From: Mesorhizobium sp. SARCC-RB16n | GTDB lineage: Bacteria > Pseudomonadota > Alphaproteobacteria > Rhizobiales > Rhizobiaceae | Assembly: GCF_008520305.1 (NCBI RefSeq) | Contig: NZ_ML703266.1 | Location: 235,542 to 299,541, forward strand | Direction of reading: 5' to 3' | DNA length: 64,000 nucleotides | Shown here: one piece after another, positions 35,432 through 42,556 of the stretch | How the letters are laid out: each line of letters starts with the position of its first letter | How positions within the stretch are numbered: the first letter of the stretch is position 1 | Translations under genes and position numbers: made by a program | The notes under the pieces: generated by a model | What the model saw: only the letters and a program-made list of their open reading frames with translations | What the model was told of the DNA's origin: nothing | Database searches by the model: none

Positions 35432-36130
35432 TCAGAGGCTCGGCGCAATCAAAATCTCGTGTCGGGCTTCATCGTGCGGGACCTGCGGCCAACGAACCAG
35501 CGAGGCGCGGCCGGCATCCGTGAGATCGTAAAGGCCGCGCTCGACCCTTGCAAACCAGCCGTAGACATTGTGCTGCAGAATCTTCGGCGCGATCGACGTC
35601 AAGGCTTTCAGATCGCGCGGCCGTTTGGGGCCGTCCGCAAGCGCGGCGGCGCAAATGAGGGCGCTCTGCCGATAGGCGGTCATGATCGGATTGCGCGATC
35701 CGCCGCCGGCGACAGGATCGCCGCGGCGGCGCTGGTGCTCGTCGACAAGGCGAGAACGCCGTCGCGCATTCTTTCGCAGCGCCATGGCGATCGGACTGAG
35801 AAGCACTTCGACCCGATCATTGGCGGTTACGCCAATCAGGCCGAAGCCGAGCCGACGGCAAAGGTTGCGGAACCTGGCATCGCTTTCGCGTCCCTTGCCC
35901 CGCGCCGACATGCGCGCCGCCAGCCACACCTCATCGCAAGCAGCCGCACGGTCGACGCCCTGCAGAACCAGTTCTAGATTGAACTGCAGCTTCAGCTCGC
36001 AGATGACGACGATCGGCGGCTCTCCCTCGCGCAGCGCGACGATATCGCAGCCGCCGATTTCCCCTTTCACGACGAAGTCGAGGTTTTCGAGGAAACGCTT
36101 CACCGGCGCATAGAGTGAGGTCTCGTTCAT
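35432..36130 (-). CDS. DUF2161 family, PD-(D/E)XK nuclease-fold protein
   Basis: 232 residues from ATG 36130 (MNETSLYAPVKRFLENLDF); upstream frame to 36688 is antisense/other and ignored. The N-terminal part has the nuclease-fold core: KGEIGGCDIVAL (D29) and VVICELKLQF (E45-x-K47), as in the PD-(D/E)XK superfamily and the DUF2161 family 'putative PD-(D/E)XK phosphodiesterase'. A C-terminal winged-helix-like region (KALTSIAPKILQHNVYGWF, ERGLYDLTDAGRASL) follows. Possible DNA repair or restriction role; unproven. It starts 98 bases beyond the 3' end of the alpha/beta hydrolase gene, on the same strand. Confidence 0.8.
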   Translation of the reverse strand: MNETSLYAPVKRFLENLDFVVKGEIGGCDIVALREGEPPIVVICELKLQFNLELVLQGVDRAAACDEVWLAARMSARGKGRESDARFRNLCRRLGFGLIGVTANDRVEVLLSPIAMALRKNARRRSRLVDEHQRRRGDPVAGGGSRNPIMTAYRQSALICAAALADGPKRPRDLKALTSIAPKILQHNVYGWFARVERGLYDLTDAGRASLVRWPQVPHDEARHEILIAPSL

Positions 36131-36228
36131 GCCGCATGGTCTAGCCGATTCGATATGAAAAGCCTCGCAGGCGAATGGCGTCGTCTGCCCCGCCGAGAGC
36201 GGGGATTCCGGAAGCGGTGCGGCATGGC

Positions 36229-37035
36229 TCAAGAATGAATTCTTTTGAGGAAAGCCAACAGCACGCGGTTGAACCGGTCGGGACGCTGCAAGGGCGCGAA
36301 ATGACTGACGTCGGGAAGCATGACCAATTCCGATGCCGGTATGCTGCGGGCCAGATAGATGGCGTGCTCGTCCTTGATAAACTCGTCGTGCTCGCTTTGG
36401 ACGACCGCCACGGGCACGCGGATCTCTCCCAGCTCGGCGGCGCCATAATTGGGTTCGCTCTTCATCATCAGGCTGACAGCTTTGACAAATGCATCGAATT
36501 GGCCTGGCGTGGCCGACAGCTCGGCATAATCCTTTTTGTGCCGGCTGAAACACCGCTCGATGACCGGACTGGCCTGGAATTCCTTCGTGCCGCTGGGATC
36601 CATATTGCAGCCGAAGAAGAACACACCCGCGATGCGATCGGCAGCCTTCATGCCAAGGATCAGGGCAACACACGCGCCATCGCTCCAACCTACCGCGGTA
36701 ACCTTGTCCAATTGCAGGCGATCCATCACCGCAAGGACATCAGAGGCCACCAGTTCGTATTTGTATGACCGTTCGTCGCGGGTGCTGCGTCCATGGCCCC
36801 CGCTGTCGATAGTGACGACCTGATAGCCGTGCCCGACCAATGTCGGGACCTGAAATCCCCAATTGCCGCTATGGCCAAGGCCGCCATGCAACAAGATCAC
36901 GGGAAAGCCCGTCCCAAACGCGGCGTACCAGATTTTTGCACCCTCGTGCTCCACTTGGCCTTCGTCCGCCGCGGCCGGCAAAGGAGCAGCACCATGCGCT
37001 TCGAATTTTGTGAGATCGTCGTCGCGATAATCCAT
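36229..37035 (-). CDS. Alpha/beta hydrolase
   Basis: 268 residues from ATG 37035 (MDYRDDDLTKFEAHG). The core begins IWYAAFGTGFPVILLHGGLGH (oxyanion HGG). Nucleophile elbow GWSDGA (serine in VGWSDG). The acid is probably in VQSEHDEFI and the catalytic histidine in LPDVSHFAPLQ. Single domain, no signal peptide. Related to many uncharacterised esterases/haloalkane-like hydrolases. Substrate unknown. Confidence 0.86.
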   Translation of the reverse strand: MDYRDDDLTKFEAHGAAPLPAAADEGQVEHEGAKIWYAAFGTGFPVILLHGGLGHSGNWGFQVPTLVGHGYQVVTIDSGGHGRSTRDERSYKYELVASDVLAVMDRLQLDKVTAVGWSDGACVALILGMKAADRIAGVFFFGCNMDPSGTKEFQASPVIERCFSRHKKDYAELSATPGQFDAFVKAVSLMMKSEPNYGAAELGEIRVPVAVVQSEHDEFIKDEHAIYLARSIPASELVMLPDVSHFAPLQRPDRFNRVLLAFLKRIHS

Positions 37036-37133
37036 GCCGAAAACAGCCTCGTGGCAAACGTCCAGGCCTACGTTATTGCTGGGGCACGCCGATACCAACC
37101 CACGAGGGGACACGACAGAGGAGATTGTGTTGC

Positions 37134-38000
37134 CTAACGGCCGATATTGACCGCACCTGTCGCCGCCTGATCCTGGCTGGTTCGCACCGGCCGATTTTCG
37201 TGGAGGGCTTCGCCCTCCGGCACTGCCCGATTCGATCGTTTCCTGCGACGCAGCAGCGGATAGCCGACCTGTCCGAAGTAGCTGGAGGGGACTGGATCAT
37301 CGACGCCATATTTCTCGGGCGCTTTGTTGCCAGTCGCATTGTAGGTGCCGAACACCACGTCGAGGAAGGGCAACTGTCCGGCGAAGTTCTTGTCGTAGGC
37401 TTCGCGCTGGTTGGCATGGTGCCAGCGATGGAACTGCGGGCTGGCGATGAGCCACTTCAAGGGGCCGAACGGAATCCGCAAGTTCGAATGAACAAGCAGC
37501 GTGTGCCAGAAGTAGATGACGGAAAAGACGGCGATCGAGGCTTCGGAGAATCCGAGAAAAAAGATCGGTGTCAGCGAAATTGCCTTGGTGACTATGGCGT
37601 CGACGGGATGAGAGTGGAATGCACCGAGCCAGTCCAGTTCCTCGATGCCGTGATGGACTGCATGGAATTTCCAAAGCGCGGGGATTTCGTGAAACGCACG
37701 GTGTGCCCAGTAGACGCCTATGTCGGTAATCAGGATGATCTCGGCGACCTGCAGCCAGATGGGCTGGCCGCCGACCGCGCGCGTTACAGATTGCGGGACC
37801 AGCATTGCAGCGGCTTCGAGCGTGTTGGCCGCGAGCAGGATTATTACGGCCTTTACGACGAGGCCGTTGAACAGCACATAGATCAGGTCGACACCCAGGC
37901 CCTTGCGCAGGATCTTCTGCGGTCGCTCGGCAAACAGATGCTCGAACGGAATGAAGATCAGCGTGCAGATCAACAGCCCCTTTATGCCAAAAATATCCAT
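37134..38000 (-). CDS. Sterol desaturase / fatty acid hydroxylase family membrane protein
   Basis: 288 residues. About five helices with the eight-histidine di-iron motif set: HRAFHE, HAVHHG and QFHRWHH (order: HxxxH, HxxHH, HxxHH), all present. Bacterial members hydroxylate lipids such as ornithine lipids, hopanoids or carotenoids; the substrate here is unknown. Basic C-terminal tail after LLRRRKRS. The start is ATG 38000. Confidence 0.86.
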   Translation of the reverse strand: MDIFGIKGLLICTLIFIPFEHLFAERPQKILRKGLGVDLIYVLFNGLVVKAVIILLAANTLEAAAMLVPQSVTRAVGGQPIWLQVAEIILITDIGVYWAHRAFHEIPALWKFHAVHHGIEELDWLGAFHSHPVDAIVTKAISLTPIFFLGFSEASIAVFSVIYFWHTLLVHSNLRIPFGPLKWLIASPQFHRWHHANQREAYDKNFAGQLPFLDVVFGTYNATGNKAPEKYGVDDPVPSSYFGQVGYPLLRRRKRSNRAVPEGEALHENRPVRTSQDQAATGAVNIGR

Positions 38001-38084
38001 TCGACCTGCTTATCGCCTTGCCTTTGGCCAGCGCCACCCGCGCTTCAGCTTCCGAACAGAACCACATTTCTCCTTTCCAAAGGC

Positions 38085-38256
38085 TTGACGCCGGCCGCTC
38101 GTGTCATGTTCCCGGCTATCATCCGACGAACGCACCCGGCGGTGTCACATTCGTGTCGCGATCTGGCGCTAGTTGTGCCAGTGCGCGCTTGTCGAACGCA
38201 GCGCAACGCGCGTCCTCCCAGGAATAACCCCTCCGGTCCCTGCCGGTGGGGTTTTT
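38085..38256 (+). ncRNA. Candidate small RNA with CCUCCC motif and intrinsic terminator
   Basis: An orphan Rho-independent terminator (AACCCCTCCGG / CCGGTGGGGTT then TTTTT, 38226-38255) closes about 170 bases that start after a TTGACG hexamer. CCTCCC just 5' of it is an anti-Shine-Dalgarno sequence such as those exposed in loops of alphaproteobacterial Hfq-dependent or CCUCCUCCC-type sRNAs. This is inference only; the 5' end is not defined. Confidence 0.35.
38226..38256 (+). terminator. Rho-independent terminator with no obvious plus-strand gene before it
   Basis: CCCC-T-CCGG (38228-38236) / CCGG-T-GGGG (38243-38251) with loop TCCCTG and a five-T run. Direct observation. Confidence 0.75.
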
Positions 38257-38330
38257 CATTTCGAGAACCATATTGTCGGTCGCGGGTTGTCCTTGCTATT
38301 GTGGCACTACGGCCAGCACGGGGACGCATC

Positions 38331-38564
38331 ATGGACGCAAGTGAAATGAGTGCGATCGGCGACACCCTCATGAGGATCGTCACGCCCGACATGTCTCCCA
38401 AGCAGCTTGTCAAAGCCGCCCGGAAAGCGCACCCCAACGCCTCCAAGAAGGATATTGCGAGGGCAGCCTTCTTCTCGATCATCGCAAACGCGGATCAGGA
38501 CATCGGCAAGGCCAAGAACCTGCAGGCATTTGCCATTGCGGAGCGCACACAGCAGTCGGACTGA
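38331..38564 (+). CDS. Small conserved-looking protein, function unknown
   Basis: 77 residues from ATG 38331 (MDASEMSAIGDTLMRIVTPD). Mostly helical, with a short basic-rich segment KQLVKAARKAHPNASKKDIA, then AFFSIIANADQD. No signal peptide, no cysteine. The KxIxRAAF pattern resembles small rhizobial hypothetical proteins; I cannot assign a family. It lies between the orphan terminator and the 3' end of the opposing LysR gene, probably transcribed alone. Confidence 0.6.
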   Translation: MDASEMSAIGDTLMRIVTPDMSPKQLVKAARKAHPNASKKDIARAAFFSIIANADQDIGKAKNLQAFAIAERTQQSD

Positions 38565-38618
38565 GCAAGTCGGCGCCTTGGCGTTGGGCGAGCTTGCCAT
38601 TGCTGCGCAATCACGCCT

Positions 38619-39548
38619 TCATCGCCGCGGATAAGCCGCCCGGCAGACTGACATCACGGTATCGCGCAGCCAGCGATGGGCCGGGTCGGCGTCCATGCGG
38701 GGATGCCACATCGCCGATATCTTGAACTCCGGAATGGGAAGCGGGAGCTCGAAGCACTCAAGACCCGTCGTGACGGCATGGTCGCTTGCGCCGTCGTTGC
38801 CGAAACATGAGCGCGGCACGGTCGCGACCAGATCCGACTGGCGAACAATCCGCATTGCATCGGGATAGCCGGGCACGACAACCGCGACGGTGCGCCCAAG
38901 GCCAAGCTTGCCCAAGGCGCCATCGATCGGCTCGACGACATTTCCTTCCCGTGACGCCACGACATGCTTGCAAGCGGCATAGCGTTGGGGCGTGACGCCC
39001 GCGCCCGTCAGAAGCGGATGTCCGGCCCGGATCACACCGGCATATTTGTCGTGGAACAGGAACTGGGTGCGTATCTCGGGCGCGGATGTGCCAAGCAAAC
39101 CGATCTCCAGATCGATGAGACCTTCCCGGAGCGGGCGCGCATCCTTGTCGGGCTTGGGTGCGAAGCGCAGGCGGACACGAGGCGCCGCACGGGTAACTGC
39201 AACCACGACCGGGCCGGACAGGAATTCCAGGAACGCTTCGCTGGCGCGAATGGTGAACGTCAATTCCAGCGTCGCTAAGTTCAAGCGCATGTTTTGCGGC
39301 CGCAGAACCGATCGCACATCCCGGGTGAGCTCATGGACACGATCGTGCAATTCCGCGGCGTGCGGCGTGGGCACAAGCCCGCGTCCGGCCCGGACGAGCA
39401 GCGGGTCGCCGGTGGCTGCGCGAAGTCGCGTGAGCGTCCGGCTCATCGCCGAGGTGCTCAGGCCGAGTCGGCGGGCCGCCCCCGTCACGCTGCCTTCGGC
39501 AAGCAAGACGTCCAGCGCTACGAGAAGGTTCAGGTCCACATTGTCCAT
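38619..39548 (-). CDS. LysR-family transcriptional regulator
   Basis: 309 residues. N-terminal winged helix: LNLLVALDVLLAEGSVTGAA then RRLGLSTSAMSRTLTRLRAA (about 5-44). The rest is the two-lobed periplasmic-binding-like effector domain (FTIRASEAFLEFLSGPVV...). LysR proteins usually regulate themselves and a divergent gene. The divergent neighbour is a frameshifted SDR gene starting 133 bases away, so its natural target may be defunct here. The ligand is unknown. Confidence 0.93.
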   Translation of the reverse strand: MDNVDLNLLVALDVLLAEGSVTGAARRLGLSTSAMSRTLTRLRAATGDPLLVRAGRGLVPTPHAAELHDRVHELTRDVRSVLRPQNMRLNLATLELTFTIRASEAFLEFLSGPVVVAVTRAAPRVRLRFAPKPDKDARPLREGLIDLEIGLLGTSAPEIRTQFLFHDKYAGVIRAGHPLLTGAGVTPQRYAACKHVVASREGNVVEPIDGALGKLGLGRTVAVVVPGYPDAMRIVRQSDLVATVPRSCFGNDGASDHAVTTGLECFELPLPIPEFKISAMWHPRMDADPAHRWLRDTVMSVCRAAYPRR

Positions 39549-39681
39549 GGCACAACCTTATCCCAGCTGTTTTGGCAGACATAGCGTCAGATGCAACCAT
39601 ACTTTGAATTTGGCGCGTCTGGCGCACGGCTTCCGGTTGCCCATATTTGCGGTCACCCCAGACAACGAAGGAGATTGCCCA

Positions 39682-40397
39682 ATGTCCACAAACGTCTTGA
39701 ACACCCCGTCAGGTACTGTCCTCATCGTCGGCGCATCGCGCGGCCTCGGCCACGCAATGGCGGCCGAGTTTCTCAGGAAAGGCTGGAACGTCGTCGGCAC
39801 GATTCGGAAAGGCAGCGGCCGGACCAAACTGCACGACCTCACGGACGAGTTCGAAGGCCGGCTCGAAATCGAGACGGTCGACATCTGCGAGCCCGATCAG
39901 GTCGCGGCCTTGCGCGACCGGCTGTCGGGCCGGGTATTCGACATATGTTCGTCAATGCCGGCGTTAGCAACAACCCGACTGAAACGATCGCCGATGTGAC
40001 GACCGACGAGTTCGTGCGCGTGATGGTCACAAATGCGCTCAGCCCGATGCGCGTCCTCGAGAGCCTGGAGCAATGCGTCCCGGCGACCGGCCTGATCGGC
40101 GTGATGTCGTCCGGGCAGGGCAGCATCTCCAACAACGAGACAGGTCAACGCGAGGTCTACCGCGGCAGCAAAGCGGCGCTGAACATGTTCATGCGAAGCT
40201 TCGCGGCCCGTCATGCCGCAACGTCGCGTGCCATGGTGCTGATGGCGCCCGGCTGGGTCCGTACGGAATTGGGAGGGCCGGAAGGACGGCTGAGCATCGA
40301 GGAGAGCGTGCCGAGCCTTGTCAACGTTCTGCTTGCCAGACAGGGAACCCCGGGGTTGACGTATGTCGACTATCTCGGCCGCACCGTCCCCTGGTGA
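39682..40397 (+). pseudogene. SDR-family oxidoreductase gene with a single-base frameshift
   Basis: Frame 1 from ATG 39682 reads MSTNVLNTPSGTVLIVGASR with the cofactor motif GASRGLG and reaches GRVFDI at about 39943. Homology continues in another frame from about 39947 as FVNAGVSNNPTETIADV, then the catalytic YRGSK (Y-x3-K) and the C-terminus YVDYLGRTVPW. The junction GACATATGTTC fits loss of one base (GAC ATA TTG TTC expected for D-I-L-F). Frame 1 stops at 39999. The rest looks intact, so the lesion is recent or a sequencing error. Divergent from the LysR gene. Confidence 0.85.
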
Positions 40398-40420
40398 TAT
40401 GACGTTCACGAGCAGGGGAT

Positions 40421-40510
40421 TGGCGGAGGGAGTGGGATTCGAACCCACGGTGAACTTGCGCCCACGCCGGTTTTCAAGACCGGTGCCTTAAACCGCTCGG
40501 CCATCCCTCC
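40421..40510 (-). tRNA. tRNA-Ser (anticodon TGA)
   Basis: Minus strand, 90 bases. Acceptor GGAGGGA/TCCCTCC, D-arm with CCGAGCGGTTTAAGGC, anticodon stem with loop CTTGAAA (anticodon TGA, Ser UCA), a long class II variable arm (GCGTGGGCGCAAGTTCACC region), T-arm GTGGGTTCGAATCCCAC, encoded CCA. Its 5' half (40472-40511) is repeated twice downstream as attachment sites. Confidence 0.95.
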
Positions 40511-40511
40511 G
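40472..40511 (-). repeat. Attachment site copy 1 (5' half of tRNA-Ser)
   Basis: 40 bases covering tRNA positions 1 to about 39, from the 5' end through the anticodon loop. Imperfectly repeated at 41251-41290 and 42955-42994 in the same orientation, one mismatch each. Together they bracket two small elements. Confidence 0.9.
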
Positions 40512-40565
40512 GGCCTTGATTTCGTTAGCTTTTCTGGCGTTCTGTGCTCGGCCATGCGGGCCGCT

Positions 40566-40581
40566 GCTACCATTTGCTACC
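40566..40581. repeat. Short direct repeat GCTACC-N4-GCTACC, left end of element 1
   Basis: Two GCTACC units 10 bases apart (40566, 40576), matched at the other end of the element at 41115-41131 (two units 11 apart, plus an inverted GGTAGC at 41138). Position just inside both att copies suggests arm-type recombinase sites (inference). Confidence 0.6.
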
Positions 40582-40825
40582 GAATGCCCATTTCGATCCA
40601 CACATGGACTGCGTTTGCTGCGACCCCTCCTAGCAACATGCATAGGGGTATGACAACTCCGGTTGCTCCTAATTGTTGAGCGATGAAGGCCGAGCCGAAA
40701 AAGGCAACGATCCCCACGAACAGCGAGATTGGGATGAACAGAAATGATGACTTCAAGCCCTTATGGTAGGTGACATAGGCGGAAGGCGCCAGCCATAGAG
40801 CGATGATCAACAAGCTACCGATCAC
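40577..40825 (-). CDS. Small membrane protein, function unknown (element 1 cargo)
   Basis: 82 residues from GTG 40825, overlapping the integrase remnant stop by four bases (GTGA). Two or three hydrophobic segments: GSLLIIALWLAPSAYVTY, SSFLFIPISLFVGIVAFFGS and TGVVIPLCMLLGGVAAN. No known domain. It lies inside the tRNA-Ser element between the integrase fragment and the tRNA, so it is element cargo. Confidence 0.6.
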   Translation of the reverse strand: MIGSLLIIALWLAPSAYVTYHKGLKSSFLFIPISLFVGIVAFFGSAFIAQQLGATGVVIPLCMLLGGVAANAVHVWIEMGIR

Positions 40826-41112
40826 GCGTTTCCTCCCCCTTTGGAATTTGCCGCTCGGATAGCAGCATCAACCTCTTCCGCAGCATCAGCATGCATTCCT
40901 GGCATCACATGCGAATAAAGGTCCAGCGTGATCCCGATCGTCGAATGCCCAAGGCGCTCGCTGGCGACCTTCGGATGAACGCCGGCAAGCATCTGTGGAG
41001 CGTAGGTATGCCGAAGATCGTGGAAGCCGATGCGGGGCAGGGTTGTCTTGCCGATGATGCGAGGCAACGCGTCAACACTCAGATGTAAGGAGCAGAATGT
41101 CCGATGAACATC
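40822..41112 (-). pseudogene. Tyrosine integrase, C-terminal remnant (element 1)
   Basis: The catalytic C-terminal part is readable: GFHDLRHTYA (R-box HxLRHT), then ASERLGHSTIGITLDLYSHV, with H/R and the tyrosine in LYSH, and a tail with EEVDAAIRAANSKGG. About 95 codons are open from 41112; the translated part starts at a TTG (41067). The N-terminal SAM-like and the first catalytic arginine regions are missing, so it cannot be active. It points toward the tRNA-Ser, as expected for its integrase. Confidence 0.85.
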
Positions 41113-41114
41113 TT

Positions 41115-41131
41115 GCTACCATTTTGCTACC
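41115..41131. repeat. GCTACC repeats, right end of element 1
   Basis: GCTACC at 41115 and 41126 with shared flanks CCATTTTGCTACCGAA, nearly the same as CCATTTGCTACCGAA at the left end (40571-40584). Followed by an inverted GGTAGC at 41138-41143. Confidence 0.6.
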
Positions 41132-41250
41132 GAACTCGGTAGCAGCATCCGGTACGAAACGGGAGCAATAGTGCAGAGCTTCGCCTATCCGATTGATTTT
41201 CCGGTACATGGCCGGATGGCGCAGGACGGATCAATACGCCAATAAGCGAA

Positions 41251-41290
41251 TTTCAAGACCGGTGCCTTAAAACGCTCGGCCATCCCTCCG
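41251..41290 (-). repeat. Attachment site copy 2 (tRNA-Ser 5' half), element 1/2 junction
   Basis: 40-base copy of 40472-40511 with one substitution (AAAACGCTCGG for AAACCGCTCGG). It is a tRNA fragment, not a tRNA, and is the junction between two elements integrated next to each other. Confidence 0.9.
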
Positions 41291-41343
41291 CTATGGTTTT
41301 CCAACCACTTAGGACATTAGCGACCGGTCGTTTTTGAGCAGTT

Positions 41344-41360
41344 GGCACCGAATTGGCACC
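41344..41360. repeat. GGCACC repeats, left end of element 2
   Basis: TTGGCACCGAATTGGCACCGAA: GGCACC at 41344 and 41355. Matched at 42818 and 42830 near the right end (TTGGCACCGAACTTGGCACCGG). A further TTGGCACCG is at 42185. The sequence differs from the GCTACC set of element 1, so the two elements use different arm sites. Confidence 0.6.
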
Positions 41361-41386
41361 GAAGGCGTTCCCGACCGGTTCGCTGT

Positions 41387-41505
41387 TCATTCCTGTAGTG
41401 CGGCATTGAGGGCCGCGTCAACCACCGCTGCGGCGCCTTCCTGCTGTCCTGGCAGAAGGTGTGCATAAATGTTCAGCGTAGCCGACGGGTTGGCATAACC
41501 GGCGC
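41387..41505 (-). pseudogene. Second tyrosine integrase, extreme C-terminal remnant (element 2)
   Basis: About 38 codons: GYANPSATLNIYAHLLPGQ, then EGAAAVVDAALNAALQE and TGA at 41389-41387. NPSATLNIYAH is the box around the catalytic tyrosine of phage-type integrases. It is a different enzyme from the fragment at 40822 (that one has TIGITLDLYSHVMPGM). The remaining gene is gone; homology ends near 41505. Confidence 0.75.
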
Positions 41506-41592
41506 GCGCTGACCCGACTAGGCTACCAGACCGGCGAGGGCATGGACGATCGAGAACTCGACGACGAGCGGGAACAGCCCGACTTCAACTGA
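41506..41592 (+). pseudogene. 3' end of an unidentified plus-strand gene
   Basis: About 27 codons reading GALTRLGYQTGEGMDDRELD and then DEREQPDFN before TGA at 41590-41592. The acidic tail resembles C-termini of accessory-region proteins. It abuts the integrase remnant, so a deletion joint near 41505 is likely. Family unknown. Confidence 0.25.
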
Positions 41593-41640
41593 AATTCAAC
41601 ACCGTGTTGAATATGGCCGCTGCCTCCCGGTGGCGGCATC

Positions 41641-42126
41641 TTAGCGGTCACTACGGGAGAAGAAATTCCTCAGAAGTTGACTGCCGGTCGCGCCGGCCGA
41701 CCCGGTGGCCTCATCCCGCCACCTGCTGGTCTCTTTGTTATGCTGCTTATAGTCCTGGCGAAGTCGCTGCGCCCTTGCCGCATCCGATCTGGCTGCAGCC
41801 AGTCGGGCCGATTGGTCACCGTCCGGAAGGCGCAGTGGCACTGCGAATACGACCCTGCTTACGGCCTGGGACCGGCTGTCCATGCCACCTTCCGCTCCAG
41901 TCCCCCAGACCCTGATGAACTCCTTGCCGTCGGCCGAAGATTCGGCCGTCACGGCGACATCGAAGTCGACGCGGACGAACCCGAACTCAGGAAGCATGGA
42001 CAGATTGCTGCCAGGATCGCCACGGAATGACGCATTGACGTTCTCGCCGATCTCAGTGTCCTGCGCTTTAGCAACGCCGGAGAGTATCTGTCCCAGGGTC
42101 TCTGAGATGAATTGTTCCAAGTCCAT
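41641..42126 (-). CDS. Trypco2-like domain protein (element 2 cargo)
   Basis: 161 residues from ATG 42126 (MDLEQFISETLGQILSGVAK). The N-terminal helix LEQFISETLGQILSGVAKAQ followed by the strand GFVRVDFDVAVTAES resembles the trypco2 ('trypsin-co-occurring domain 2') family found in predicted prokaryotic conflict and signalling systems beside trypsin-like proteases. The C-terminal half (RLRQDYKQHNKETSRWRDEA) is polar and unlike the family. No protease gene is adjacent in the remaining element. Recognised from memory, not by search. Confidence 0.5.
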   Translation of the reverse strand: MDLEQFISETLGQILSGVAKAQDTEIGENVNASFRGDPGSNLSMLPEFGFVRVDFDVAVTAESSADGKEFIRVWGTGAEGGMDSRSQAVSRVVFAVPLRLPDGDQSARLAAARSDAARAQRLRQDYKQHNKETSRWRDEATGSAGATGSQLLRNFFSRSDR

Positions 42127-42184
42127 TTTTCTTCCCCGCACATGGGTGCGTCCATTCGGAACTGCTAATATTTGCAGGAAAGAG

Positions 42185-42192
42185 TTGGCACC
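42185..42192. repeat. Extra TTGGCACC unit inside element 2
   Basis: TTGGCACC at 42185-42192, followed by GCAATTGGC, resembling the end repeats at 41342-41360 and 42816-42835. Confidence 0.35.
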
Positions 42193-42227
42193 GCAATTGG
42201 CCCGGCGGTTTCGGCTTCCGGGGCCTT

Positions 42228-42443
42228 CTATTGCAATCTCGGTTGGACCCGGTCCAGGCATCGAATGGGGATATCGGGCCAAGTCGCCTTGGCGCATTCT
42301 GCGTCTGTAACTGCCGCAACGGGCTCGCCTTGCACACTGGCGGCTTGTGTGGCCGTGGATCCGAGGAGGAATGTTTGCGTCAGGAGGGCCGAGAAGGCGG
42401 CGACTTGAAGCAGCACTGCGGCAAAGGCGATTTTCTTGAGCAT
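42228..42443 (-). CDS. Small secreted protein with WPDIP motif (element 2 cargo)
   Basis: 71 residues from ATG 42443 (MLKKIAFAAVLLQVAAFSAL). The long signal peptide probably ends near TATQA. The mature part is about 35 residues with two cysteines (DAECAKATWPDIPIRCLDR). CxxATWPxIPxxCL matches small rhizobial secreted proteins annotated as hypothetical. It is complete and lies upstream of the trypco2-like gene in the same direction. Confidence 0.6.
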   Translation of the reverse strand: MLKKIAFAAVLLQVAAFSALLTQTFLLGSTATQAASVQGEPVAAVTDAECAKATWPDIPIRCLDRVQPRLQ

Positions 42444-42556
42444 GCGAGAGAACGTTGTTGATGGCCACCCGGTTCCGTCAGGTAAGGCGCTTGCCAATCA
42501 TTCATCGATAGGAACATATTCCCGGCGCGGCGATTTCTTCCTTCCTGGGCCGCACC

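Larger units (their letters stand above)
38001..38330. other. 330-base gap with terminator; possible small RNA on the plus strand
   Basis: No protein gene is supported. The gap has a TTGACG -35-like hexamer near 38084, a CCTCCC run at 38214-38219, and a strong hairpin plus T-tract at 38226-38256 with no plus-strand coding gene before it. See the sRNA entry. A short open frame (38018-38227) ends at the terminator and lacks a recognisable domain. Confidence 0.45.
41113..41386. other. Boundary between the two elements
   Basis: No gene. It holds the right-end GCTACC repeats of element 1 (41115-41131), the second tRNA-Ser attachment copy (41251-41290) and the left-end GGCACC repeats of element 2 (41344-41360). 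The order of these repeats is what defines the two elements. Confidence 0.7.

Noticed and set aside
37125-38330. Long plus-strand frame leading into the 77-residue protein gene
   Set aside because: The upstream 400 codons are antisense to the sterol desaturase; only the part from ATG 38331 is kept.
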